Source: Halosimplex halophilum
Lineage (GTDB): Archaea; Halobacteriota; Halobacteria; Halobacteriales; Haloarculaceae
Direction: 5' to 3'
NCBI RefSeq assembly: GCF_004698125.1
Contig: NZ_ML214297.1
Span: 124,001 to 188,000 of the forward strand
Length of the DNA: 64,000 bases
Shown here: one piece after another, positions 1-7,990 of the stretch
Position numbering within the stretch: position 1 is the stretch's first letter
Layout: the number at the start of each line of letters is the position of its first letter
Translations under genes and position numbers: made by a program
Notes under the pieces: model-generated
Seen by the model: only the letters and a program-made list of their open reading frames with translations
What the model was told of the DNA's origin: nothing
The model's database searches: none

Positions 1-1
1 G

Positions 2-151
2 GTCCGCAAGTACGGCGAGGTGATCGGCGAGGCCACAGAGCCGATAGCCGCCGGCGAGTGGGTTCACACCCACAACTGCGAGAGCCGGCGCGGCCGGGGC
101 GACCGGGCGGCCGAGGCGGCGGACGGACCCGGAAGGGGTGAGTCGGCGTGA
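2..151 (+). CDS. UxaA-type dehydratase, SAF-domain (small) subunit, 3' end only
   Basis: Partial gene; the 5' end lies outside the window. The last 49 codons read VRKYGEVIGEATEPIAAGEW then VHTHNCES, a stretch typical of the N-terminal SAF domain of altronate/galactarate dehydratases, where the His-containing segment helps form the active site. After it comes a short polar tail. Its TGA overlaps the GTG start of the next gene (GTGA), so the small and large parts of the enzyme are two translationally coupled ORFs here. Expected role: dehydration of a sugar acid (altronate, galactarate or similar) to a 2-keto-3-deoxy acid. The substrate cannot be told from this fragment. Confidence 0.8.
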   Translation, partial: VRKYGEVIGEATEPIAAGEWVHTHNCESRRGRGDRAAEAADGPGRGESA

Positions 152-1281
152 GCCTGCGGCAGGGGTTCGAGGCGGTCGACCGCGGGGACCGCGGCGTCGG
201 CGTGCGCGAGAAGGTCCTCGTGCTCCCCTCGGTCATCTGCTCGCGGGAGGTCGCCGACCGGATCGCCGACCGGGTACAGGGTGCGGTCAGCGCGCCCCAC
301 GACCACGGCTGCGGGCAGATCGGAGCGGACAAGGCACAGACGCTGCGGGCGTTCCTCGGGGTCGGATCGAACCCAAACGTCGCCGGGACGGTCGTCGTCG
401 GCCTGGGCTGCGAGTCGATCCAGAGCGACGACGTGGCGGCCGACCTCGCCGACCTGGGCGTGCCCGTCCGCGAGGTCGCGATCCAGGACGCCGGCGGCAC
501 CGACGCGACGGTTGAGGCGGGCGTCGAAGCCGTCGAGGAACTCCGCGGGCAGTCTACCCGCGACGGCCGGGGGACATCGGACGACGGCCGGGGAGCCACC
601 ACGGCGGACCTCTCGGATCTCACCGTCGGCGTCGTCTCGGGCGACCTCGCCGAGTCGACCCGCGAGACGGCGGACCCGCTGGTCGGTGCGGTGGTCGACG
701 ACCTGGTCGACGCGGGCGCGCGGGTGGTGGCGGCCGGGAGCGAGCGCGTCGTCGCCCATCCGGAAGCGGCGGCCGCGCGGGCCGACGACGAGGCGGCGGC
801 CGCGGACCTCCGCGAACTGGCCGAGCGCCACCGCGGCCGGCCCGCGCGGGCGTCGCGGGTCGGACGCGAGGCGCGGGACCACGAGTTCGCGGCGGTGACG
901 CGGGCGTGGGGCGACCGGCCGGTCCGGGCGGTACTGGACTACGGCGAGCGGGCGATCCACGACGAGGGGCTGGCGGTCGTCGACGCGCCCTCGCGGTTCG
1001 CCGAGGCGGCGACCGGCCTCGCGGCGGCCGGAGCGCAGGTCGTCGTCCACGTCACTGGCGAGGGCGTGGCGACCGGCCACCCGGTCGCGCCGGTGGTGAA
1101 GGTCTCCGGCGATCGGACGACGCTCGACGCCGTGGGCGACGACATCGACGTGGACGCGACGGCGACCGACCCCGCGGCCCTGCTCGGGCGCCTGCGGGCT
1201 GTCGCGGGCGGCGAGCGCGTGCGCGCGGAGGAACACGGGCTCGTTTCCTCGGCGATCACGCGGGTCGGCCCGTCCATGTGA
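148..1281 (+). CDS. UxaA-type sugar-acid dehydratase, large (C-terminal domain) subunit
   Basis: A 377-residue protein matching the C-terminal catalytic domain of altronate hydrolase/galactarate dehydratase. Visible family motifs are HDHGCGQIG at residues 51-59, GLGCESIQ near residue 84, and a late [13 protein letters not shown] segment. The Cys and His residues of the first motif belong to the metal site that serves the dehydration. The GTG start at 148 overlaps the stop of the SAF-domain subunit, so the two form one enzyme. The stretch around residues 133-155 is low-complexity and looks like a lineage-specific linker. The substrate is not determined; altronate, galactarate and related acids are possible. 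No sugar-acid transporter or regulator is visible in the window. Confidence 0.8.
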   Translation: MSLRQGFEAVDRGDRGVGVREKVLVLPSVICSREVADRIADRVQGAVSAPHDHGCGQIGADKAQTLRAFLGVGSNPNVAGTVVVGLGCESIQSDDVAADLADLGVPVREVAIQDAGGTDATVEAGVEAVEELRGQSTRDGRGTSDDGRGATTADLSDLTVGVVSGDLAESTRETADPLVGAVVDDLVDAGARVVAAGSERVVAHPEAAAARADDEAAAADLRELAERHRGRPARASRVGREARDHEFAAVTRAWGDRPVRAVLDYGERAIHDEGLAVVDAPSRFAEAATGLAAAGAQVVVHVTGEGVATGHPVAPVVKVSGDRTTLDAVGDDIDVDATATDPAALLGRLRAVAGGERVRAEEHGLVSSAITRVGPSM

Positions 1282-1394
1282 GCGGGGCCGGCGCGGGGAC
1301 GGGCGGTTCGCCGAGGGGTCGCCGCCGTCGGTCGATACCCGTCGGTGCGGACGGTACCACCAGCGTTTTCTCCGCGGCGGGCTTCCGACCGGGT

Positions 1395-1943
1395 ATGAGT
1401 GACGAGTTGACAGCGACGCTCCACACCTCCGAGGGCGACATCGAGGTGCGGCTGTTCGAGGACAGGGTACCCAACACCGTCGAGGCGTTCGTCGACCACG
1501 CGACCGAGTCCGACTACGAGGCGGCCGAGGTCGGCCCGGGCGAGGGCGCCTGGGAGGACCCCGAGAGCGGCGAGAAGCGGGTCGACCCGCTGTACGACGA
1601 CATCGAGTTCCACCGGGTCATCGAGGACTTCATGATCCAGACCGGCGACCCGACCGGCACCGGCCGGGGCGGCCCGGGCTACACCTTCGACGACGAGTTC
1701 CACGAGGACCTGCGCCACGACGAACCGGGCAAGCTCTCGATGGCCAACCGCGGCCCCGACACCAACGGCTCGCAGTTCTTCATCACGCTGGACGCCCAGC
1801 CCCACCTCGACGACAAACACGCCGTCTTCGGCGAGGTCGTCGACGGCATGGACGTGGTCGAGGCCATCGGCTCGGTCGACACCGACCCCAGCGATCGACC
1901 CATCGACACGGTCGTCCTCGAATCGGTCGAGATTCACCGGTAA
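1395..1943 (+). CDS. Cyclophilin-type peptidyl-prolyl cis-trans isomerase
   Basis: Predicted to speed cis-trans isomerisation of X-Pro bonds during folding in the cytoplasm (no signal peptide). The 182 residues hold the cyclophilin core: [19 protein letters not shown] with the catalytic Arg, then [17 protein letters not shown] and [15 protein letters not shown]. The position of the cyclosporin-contacting Trp in human CypA is His here ([14 protein letters not shown]), so strong cyclosporin sensitivity is unlikely. Roughly residues 40-65 hold an acidic insertion ([16 protein letters not shown]) before the first core strand, as in other haloarchaeal cyclophilins. ATG at 1395 is chosen because the longer reading frame upstream is Arg/Gly-rich shadow sequence. 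It stands alone as a single gene. Confidence 0.93.
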   Translation: MSDELTATLHTSEGDIEVRLFEDRVPNTVEAFVDHATESDYEAAEVGPGEGAWEDPESGEKRVDPLYDDIEFHRVIEDFMIQTGDPTGTGRGGPGYTFDDEFHEDLRHDEPGKLSMANRGPDTNGSQFFITLDAQPHLDDKHAVFGEVVDGMDVVEAIGSVDTDPSDRPIDTVVLESVEIHR

Positions 1944-2132
1944 TACCGACCGTTCATCGCAGCTTTTGCCCAGTACGCTTATATTCCCTTAAGCCGTCAG
2001 TGTGTCTCGGACATCCACCGGTGGTCCTCTAATTCCCCGTTATAATAGAAGGGGGTAGAATATAATTTAAGATAATTTTCGACCGCCGTGGTACTGCGAT
2101 TTCGGCGACAACTAACGGCAAGTTCCACCGCA

Positions 2133-2140
2133 ATTTAAGT
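2133..2140 (+). promoter_or_regulatory. TATA box of the peptide ABC transporter operon
   Basis: ATTTAAGT sits 24-31 nt before the ATG at 2164, the spacing expected for a leaderless haloarchaeal mRNA. The preceding ~110 bp (about 2030-2140) is markedly more AT-rich than the surroundings and could hold operator sites. Assigned by inspection only. Confidence 0.6.
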
Positions 2141-2163
2141 ATCGCGCTCGGTAATGGGGACGT

Positions 2164-4098
2164 ATGCCTCGCGACACTGACGGCTCGGACACCAGCCGAC
2201 GACGATTTCTGAAAGCGACCGGTGCGGCCGCGCTCACCTCGGCAGTTGCGGGCTGTGGGAGCGACGGCGGCGACACCGCCACGCCGGGTGACGGTGGCGA
2301 CGACGGCGGCGACGGGACCGACACCGGAACCGACACCGGTCCGGTGACGGTAAGCGAGTACCCCTACGGCGTGGGCGAGACGATGATCGGTGAGGCCCAG
2401 CGGGTGATGGAGGAAGCGGGCTACGGCCCGGACGACCGCTTCGAGCTCGACTGGCTGCAGTACGAGAGCCCGACGTGGTCGGAGATGGCGTCGACGATCG
2501 CCAGCCGGCTGGAGTCGGCGCACATCGACATGAACCAGAGCTCGGCGGCGTTCTCGCCGCTGCTGGAGGCCACCCGGAACGGCAACCACGAGGCGTACAC
2601 CCTCGGGTGGGTCGCCGACTACCCCGGCCCGCAGAACTTCGTCCAGCTGGTCGACCCGCGGAACACGGTCTACGACGAGAACGCGGCGGCCAACGGCGCC
2701 CGGCTGTTCTGGTCGGAGGACGCCGAGGCCGACCCCGAGGTCCGCCAGTACATGATCGACCAGTTCGAGCGGATCTCGAACAACCCCGAGGACACCGAGG
2801 AGGCCGCCGAGGTCCGCGGCGACGCCGCGGTGAAAATGGAAGAGGGGATGTGGCAGGAGGCCGCGCTCATCCCGATCTACCAGGGCGTCACCGAGGCGAT
2901 GTGGTACGACCACGTCGACTACAACCCGCCGGGACCGATGGAGCCCTCCCGGGCGAAGACCAGCAACTCCGTCGCGGGCCTGGAGGGCAAGGACCGACTC
3001 AGCACCATCTCCTCGACGTTCAGCAGCCTCGACCCGATCGCCTCCGGGAACACGGCCTCCGGGGGCAAGATCATGGACATGTTCGACGCGCTGACGAACT
3101 ACGTCAACGGGACGACCGAGGTCGAGAACCTGCTGGCCGAGGGGTACGAGGTCAGCGAGGACTTCCGCACCTACACGTTCACGCTGAAGGAGGGCGCGAC
3201 CTTCCACAACGGCGAGGAGGTCACCGCGCAGGACTTCGAGTACTCCATCAAGCGGCTGATGGTCTCGGACAACTCCACGAACGCGCGGTTCCCCGTCAGC
3301 GTCATGGGGATCGAACACGAGACCGAGGAGGTCACGGTCACCGACGACGAGGGCGACACCGTCACGGACACCGCCTCCGGCGAGCCGGAGACGACCACCC
3401 GGATCATCCCCGACTCGATCGGCGTCGAGGCGGTCGACGACTACACGCTGGAGATCACGACCAGCGAGCCGTTCGCGTTCTCGCTGTCGGTGCTGGCCTA
3501 CTCGGCGTTCTCGGCGGTTCCCGAGGGCATCGTCGGCGACGTTGAGGGCTACGACGGCGAGATGGAGTGGGAGGAGTTCTCCCAGAGCCCGGTCGGCGCC
3601 GGCCCCTTCGAGTTCGTCAACTGGGAGTCGGGTAACGGCGGCGAGATCGTCATGGACACCTTCGACGACTACCACGGCGAGGGCGCCTCCTTCGACGGCA
3701 TCGACGCCGCCATCCTCACCGAGACGCAGGCCCGGTACAACTACTTCCTCAACGAGAACGCGGACATCGGCGGCGTGCCCACGGCCCAGTACAACGCCGA
3801 CAGCGTGACCGTCGAGGAGACCGACGACGTTGGTCGTGACCTGGGGACCTACGACCTGGAGAACGGGACCACCGTCAACTACGCTCGGACCCCGGAAATC
3901 GGCACTTTCTACGTCGGCTTCAACATGGAGCAGGTGCCCAGGCCGGTCCGGCAGGCGATGGCCTACGTCATCAACCAGCCGGAGTTCATGGCGAACGTGT
4001 TCAAGGACCGCTTCGAGCCGGCCTACCACCTGACGCCGCCGCAGATCTTCCCCGGCGGGATCGAGGCCTACGACGAGCACGTCGGCGGCTCCGAGTGA
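2164..4098 (+). CDS. Peptide-type ABC transporter substrate-binding lipoprotein, apparently circularly permuted
   Basis: Extracellular family-5 (DppA/OppA-like) solute-binding protein, 644 residues. The N-terminus is a Tat lipoprotein signal: SRRRFLK with the twin Arg at 12-14, and lipobox AVAGC with Cys31, then a Gly/Asp/Thr linker to about residue 60. The order of the mature fold is unusual. Residues ~64-255 look like the part that normally ends these proteins (AQRVMEEAGYGPDDRFELDW, a GWVADYPGPQNF segment, a late helical region). Residues ~268-644 look like the part that normally begins them (a TISSTFSSLDPI opening and YTFTLKEGATFHNGEEVTAQ) and end at AYHLTPPQIFPGG, where the C-terminal lobe would usually follow. 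It heads an operon with two permeases and two ATPases. Substrate is probably peptides or similar oligomers, by family only. Confidence 0.88.
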   Translation: MPRDTDGSDTSRRRFLKATGAAALTSAVAGCGSDGGDTATPGDGGDDGGDGTDTGTDTGPVTVSEYPYGVGETMIGEAQRVMEEAGYGPDDRFELDWLQYESPTWSEMASTIASRLESAHIDMNQSSAAFSPLLEATRNGNHEAYTLGWVADYPGPQNFVQLVDPRNTVYDENAAANGARLFWSEDAEADPEVRQYMIDQFERISNNPEDTEEAAEVRGDAAVKMEEGMWQEAALIPIYQGVTEAMWYDHVDYNPPGPMEPSRAKTSNSVAGLEGKDRLSTISSTFSSLDPIASGNTASGGKIMDMFDALTNYVNGTTEVENLLAEGYEVSEDFRTYTFTLKEGATFHNGEEVTAQDFEYSIKRLMVSDNSTNARFPVSVMGIEHETEEVTVTDDEGDTVTDTASGEPETTTRIIPDSIGVEAVDDYTLEITTSEPFAFSLSVLAYSAFSAVPEGIVGDVEGYDGEMEWEEFSQSPVGAGPFEFVNWESGNGGEIVMDTFDDYHGEGASFDGIDAAILTETQARYNYFLNENADIGGVPTAQYNADSVTVEETDDVGRDLGTYDLENGTTVNYARTPEIGTFYVGFNMEQVPRPVRQAMAYVINQPEFMANVFKDRFEPAYHLTPPQIFPGGIEAYDEHVGGSE

Positions 4099-4204
4099 GC
4101 GAGCGGGTCCCCGGCCGCTCCCGATGAACTCCCCGCTCAGACGACGAACGTATTACGTTGCGGCCCACACAGAGAGACAACTACACGCATAACGGAGACA
4201 CGCC

Positions 4205-5275
4205 ATGAACAAACTCCTGTATATCGCGAAGCGCCTCGTCCTCGGGGTGCCGGTGGTCCTGTTCGGACTCACGATGACGTTCGTCATCCTCTACCTGTCG
4301 CCGTTCGACCCGATGACCGCGATCCTGGGTCGTGACGCGGACCCCCAGACCGCCCGGCAACTCGCGGTCTCGCTCGGCCTCCGGTACCCGAACGGCGAGC
4401 CCGTCCCCCTGTGGATACAGTACCGGGACTTCCTGATCGATACGGTCACGTTCAACTTCGGCCAGTCGTGGGTCGTCACCCGCGGCCAGTCGGCCGCCCA
4501 GCTCATCTGGGAACGGATGCCCGCGACGCTGTGGCTCGGCATCTGGTCGGTCGTCATCGCGCTGGCGCTGGGCATCCCGCTGGGGCTGTACGCCGGCCTC
4601 CGGGCCAACACCTGGGGCGACTACACCGCCTCCTTCGGCGGGATCGTCTGGCGCGCCATGCCGAACTTCTGGCTGGCCGTGATGCTCGCCGGCCTGCTGT
4701 CGGCCGGCGGCCTGCTGTCGTTCTACCGGGGGTTCCTGATACCGACCGACGTGATCGGCACCCCGGCGGCGCTGGGCAACCTGTTCGGCAGCTACTCGCT
4801 GGGCCCGGTCGGGATCCCGGTCCCCGACCCCTACAACTGGGCGGTCGCGTTCAAGTGGATCCTCCCGGCCGCGCTCGTGCTCGGCTCCTCGTCGATGGGC
4901 AACGAGGTCCGCATCGGACGGACCGCGGTGCTGGAGAGCCTCAACTCCCCCTACATCGACACGGCCAAGGCCAAGGGGGTCTCCGAGCGGGTGATCGTCG
5001 GGAAACACGTCGCGCGCAACGCGATGATCCCGCTGTTGCCGGTGATCATGGGCGAGTTCTACCTGCTCATCGGCGGGTCCGTGCTCGTGGAGCTCATCTT
5101 CGGGATCCGCGGGCTCGGGAACCTCTTCCTCTCGGCGGTCCTCGCGTCGGACGTACCGATCATCGGCGCGCTCACCTACGTATTCATCCTCATACTCGTG
5201 TTCTTCAACATCGCACAGGACGTGGCGTACACGATCATCGACCCGCGGATCGGCCTGGAGGGCCGGGAGGACTGA
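4205..5275 (+). CDS. dppB: Peptide-type ABC transporter permease, DppB/OppB family
   Basis: Inner-membrane permease of 356 residues, the usual length for the family, with six predicted membrane segments. The first is LYIAKRLVLGVPVVLFGLTM near the N-terminus, the segment that DppB proteins place just after their start. The EAA-type loop that docks the ATPase is at about residues 250-275 (TAKAKGVSERVIVGKHVARN). GGAGA-like purine-rich sequence lies a few bases before the ATG. The gene follows the binding-protein gene after 106 bp and precedes the second permease by 4 bp, so the two permeases are surely co-transcribed and form the heterodimeric channel. Confidence 0.92.
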   Translation: MNKLLYIAKRLVLGVPVVLFGLTMTFVILYLSPFDPMTAILGRDADPQTARQLAVSLGLRYPNGEPVPLWIQYRDFLIDTVTFNFGQSWVVTRGQSAAQLIWERMPATLWLGIWSVVIALALGIPLGLYAGLRANTWGDYTASFGGIVWRAMPNFWLAVMLAGLLSAGGLLSFYRGFLIPTDVIGTPAALGNLFGSYSLGPVGIPVPDPYNWAVAFKWILPAALVLGSSSMGNEVRIGRTAVLESLNSPYIDTAKAKGVSERVIVGKHVARNAMIPLLPVIMGEFYLLIGGSVLVELIFGIRGLGNLFLSAVLASDVPIIGALTYVFILILVFFNIAQDVAYTIIDPRIGLEGRED

Positions 5276-5279
5276 GACG

Positions 5280-6827
5280 ATGTGTGCGACGATCACCGAC
5301 TCGGCGCGCGACCGGGACCGGCGCGAGGAGACGCGGCTGCGCGACCGGCTGCTGGCCAACCCCGAACCGGCGCTGCGGTGGGGGGCGGTCGCCCTCGTGC
5401 TGGTCGCAGTCGAGCTCGGCGCGCTCGCCGGCGGCCTCCTGTTGCTGCTCGACGCGACGGTCATCGGGGTCACGGCGCTGATCGAGGTGATACTCGGCGC
5501 CTTCTCCCCGAGGGCCGGCGAGGCGGTCTACGCCGCCCAGCAGGCCGCCAGCGGCTTCCTCGACGGGCTCCGGTCCGCAGCCGGGAACGTCCCGACGCTG
5601 CTGTCCCGGGAGACGATCCCCAACGAGGGGTACAAGACGGGGCCGAACGGGCCCTGGGAGGGCACGTTCCTCGGGCTGCAGCCGGCGGTCGCCTGGGCGA
5701 TCCGGCTCGTGCTCGTCTACCTGTACGCCGCGGTCGTGTTCTACTGGGTCTACCGCGGCTGGCTGGTCTTCCGCGACCACTACCGCCAGGTCGACTGGAC
5801 GCCCCGCGACGACGTGGTCGACCGCCTGCGCGACCACCGCTGGGGCCAGTTCGGCATCGTCGTCGTCCTCGTGTTCGTGACGATGGCGCTGTTCGCCCCG
5901 GCGCTGGGGCCGACGACCGTCGAGCAGAACATCCAGTCGCCGTACAGCCACGAGATCCAGTATTACGACGCCGAGAGCGGGAGCGTCGAGACGGTGTACG
6001 TCGGCGACGCCAACTTCAACTCGAAGTCGAAGGGCCAGGGCGACCAGAACGTCGGGCCGATGACCTACGACGACTACGGCCGGTTCCACCCGTTCGGGAC
6101 CCTGACCAACGGCCGCGACCTGTTCACGTTCTCGGTGGCCGGCGCCCGGATCTCGATGATGATCGGGGGGCTGTCCATCGTGCTGGCGTCGCTGCTGGCG
6201 GTCATCGCGTCGATGACCTCGGCGTACTACAAGGGGCTCGTCGACCTGGTGACGATCCTCGTCGCGGACGGGATCACCTCCATACCGGGGCTGCTGTTGC
6301 TGTTGATGGTCGGGATGGCCTTCCAGGGCCACTGGCTGACGGGGGTGCTCCACGGCGGGTTCCTCTACGCGGTGACCTTCGGGATCATCCTCTTCCCGAG
6401 CCTGTGGCGGTCGGTGCGCGGCCCCGCCTTGCAGGTCTCCGAGGAGGAGTGGATCGACGCCGCCAAGAGCTTCGGTCAGCGCCCGCGGACGACCATGCGT
6501 AAGCACATGCTCCCGTACGTGGTGCCGTACCTGCTCGTCTACGGGTCGATGACCGTCGGCGGGGTCATCATCTCGATGGCGGCGCTGTCGTTCATCGGGA
6601 GCGGGCTCGGCATCAACCCGCCGACCCCCGCCTGGGGACGCGCCATCGACATGGGGCGCAACTACGTCTCCACCCAGTCGTGGCACATCGCGCTGATCCC
6701 GGGGATACTGATCGTCGTGCTCGTGACCGGGCTCAACGCCTTCGGTGACGGCATCCGCGACGCCATCGACCCCGAGAGCGAGGGCGGCGGTGAGGAGGAG
6801 GCGGCCGCGGGAGGTGCCGCCGGATGA
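5280..6827 (+). CDS. dppC: Peptide-type ABC transporter permease, DppC/OppC family, with long N-terminal extension
   Basis: Second permease. At 515 residues it is some 200 longer than ordinary DppC (about 300). The conserved channel core is residues ~275-505, with the ATPase-docking loop near 385-410 (WIDAAKSFGQRPRTTMRKHM). The extension holds extra hydrophobic segments near residues 37-58 and 140-160, plus a hydrophilic stretch at ~235-270 rich in Tyr, Asn and acidic residues that lies between a membrane helix and the core. The C-terminus ends in an acidic and Ala/Gly tail. ATG at 5280 is 4 bp behind the previous stop, and the stop overlaps the next ATG (ATGA), showing tight coupling to the ATPase gene. 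Confidence 0.9.
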   Translation: MCATITDSARDRDRREETRLRDRLLANPEPALRWGAVALVLVAVELGALAGGLLLLLDATVIGVTALIEVILGAFSPRAGEAVYAAQQAASGFLDGLRSAAGNVPTLLSRETIPNEGYKTGPNGPWEGTFLGLQPAVAWAIRLVLVYLYAAVVFYWVYRGWLVFRDHYRQVDWTPRDDVVDRLRDHRWGQFGIVVVLVFVTMALFAPALGPTTVEQNIQSPYSHEIQYYDAESGSVETVYVGDANFNSKSKGQGDQNVGPMTYDDYGRFHPFGTLTNGRDLFTFSVAGARISMMIGGLSIVLASLLAVIASMTSAYYKGLVDLVTILVADGITSIPGLLLLLMVGMAFQGHWLTGVLHGGFLYAVTFGIILFPSLWRSVRGPALQVSEEEWIDAAKSFGQRPRTTMRKHMLPYVVPYLLVYGSMTVGGVIISMAALSFIGSGLGINPPTPAWGRAIDMGRNYVSTQSWHIALIPGILIVVLVTGLNAFGDGIRDAIDPESEGGGEEEAAAGGAAG

Positions 6828-7990
6828 GCGCCCCCTACTCGGGCGACGCCGGGGCGTCGGCCCGCGACCGGGACGGCGAGGAGCCGGTCCTCTCGGTGCG
6901 GGACCTCCGGACCGTCTTCAGGACCGACCGCGAGACCATCCACGCCGTCGACGGGATCGACCTGGACCTCTACGAGGGCGAGACGGTCGGGCTCGTCGGC
7001 GAGTCCGGCTCGGGCAAGTCCGTCACCGCCCGGTCGATCATGGGGCTGGTCGAGGAGCCCGGGGAGGTCCTCCCCGGTTCGTCGATCAGGTTCAGGGGCG
7101 AGGAGATCACCGGCTACGACACCGCCCAGTACCAGGAGCTGCGGGGCAGCGGCATCGGGATGATCTTCCAGGACCCGCTGTCGTCGCTCAACCCCGTGTT
7201 CACCGTCGGCAACCAGATCAAGGAGGCGCTGAAGGTCAACCGCGGGATCACCGGCGAGGCCGCCCGCGAGGAAGCCATCGAGCTGCTCGAGGCGGTCCAG
7301 ATCCCGGACGCGGCCCGCCGGCTGGGGGAGTACCCCCACGAGTTCTCCGGCGGGATGCGCCAGCGGGCGGTCATCGCGATGATGCTCGCCTGCGAACCCG
7401 AGGTGCTGATCTGCGACGAGCCGACGACCGCGCTGGACGTGACCATCCAGGCGCAGATCCTGGAGCTCCTGCGGGACCTCCAGGAGGAACGCGGCCTGTC
7501 GATCCTGTTCATCACCCACGACATGGGCGTCATCGCCGACGTCACCGACCGCGTGAACGTGATGTACGCCGGCGAGATCGTCGAGAAGGCGCCGACCGAG
7601 GAGCTGTTCGCGAACCCGCGCCACCCCTACACGGAGGGACTGCTTGAGGCGATCCCCGGCCAGCACGCCGACGAGGACCGCCTGCGGACCATCGAGGGCG
7701 AGGTGCCGACCCCCAACGAGGCGGCGACCCACTGCCGGTTCGCGCCGCGGTGCCCGAAGGCCTTCGAGGAGTGCGAGGCGGTCCACCCGGAGCTCGTCGA
7801 GGTCGACGAGAGCACGACCGACCACACCGCGGCCTGCCTGCTCTACCCCGAACACATGACGACGCCGGAGGCCGTCGCCCACCACGAGCGACTGGGCGAG
7901 GCCGACGACGAGGCCGCCGACGCGGACGAAGGGACGGGCCCGGCGGAGCCCGGCGACGACGTCGCGGCCGACGGAGGTGACCGACGATGA
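6824..7990 (+). CDS. dppD: Peptide-type ABC transporter ATPase, DppD/OppD family
   Basis: Cytoplasmic ATPase that powers the two permeases, 388 residues. Walker A GESGSGKS is at about 58-66, the ABC signature FSGGMRQRAVIA near 174, and Walker B LICDEPTTALD near 196. A C-terminal oligopeptide-transporter domain has the expected cysteines (CRFAPRCPKAFEECEAVHP then AACLLYP). The last ~35 residues are an acidic Ala/Asp tail. The start overlaps the stop of the second permease by 4 nt, and its own stop overlaps the start of the partner ATPase by 4 nt, so translation of all four is likely coupled. Confidence 0.93.
   Translation: MSAPYSGDAGASARDRDGEEPVLSVRDLRTVFRTDRETIHAVDGIDLDLYEGETVGLVGESGSGKSVTARSIMGLVEEPGEVLPGSSIRFRGEEITGYDTAQYQELRGSGIGMIFQDPLSSLNPVFTVGNQIKEALKVNRGITGEAAREEAIELLEAVQIPDAARRLGEYPHEFSGGMRQRAVIAMMLACEPEVLICDEPTTALDVTIQAQILELLRDLQEERGLSILFITHDMGVIADVTDRVNVMYAGEIVEKAPTEELFANPRHPYTEGLLEAIPGQHADEDRLRTIEGEVPTPNEAATHCRFAPRCPKAFEECEAVHPELVEVDESTTDHTAACLLYPEHMTTPEAVAHHERLGEADDEAADADEGTGPAEPGDDVAADGGDRR

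Noticed and set aside
1955-2000. T-rich patch and TATA-like CTTATATTCC after the cyclophilin gene
   Set aside because: It could be a transcript end or the promoter of a short RNA, but no ORF or second element supports either reading.
2029-4080. Long reading frame of 683 codons on the minus strand, antisense to the binding-protein gene
   Set aside because: Its composition (Val/Arg/Leu/Gly/Asp-rich runs, no acidic bias of haloarchaeal proteins in a sensible pattern, no motif) is that of an antisense shadow. The plus strand carries a clear gene with a Tat signal and TATA box. The same applies to the long antisense frames over che, arl and most other genes in the window.
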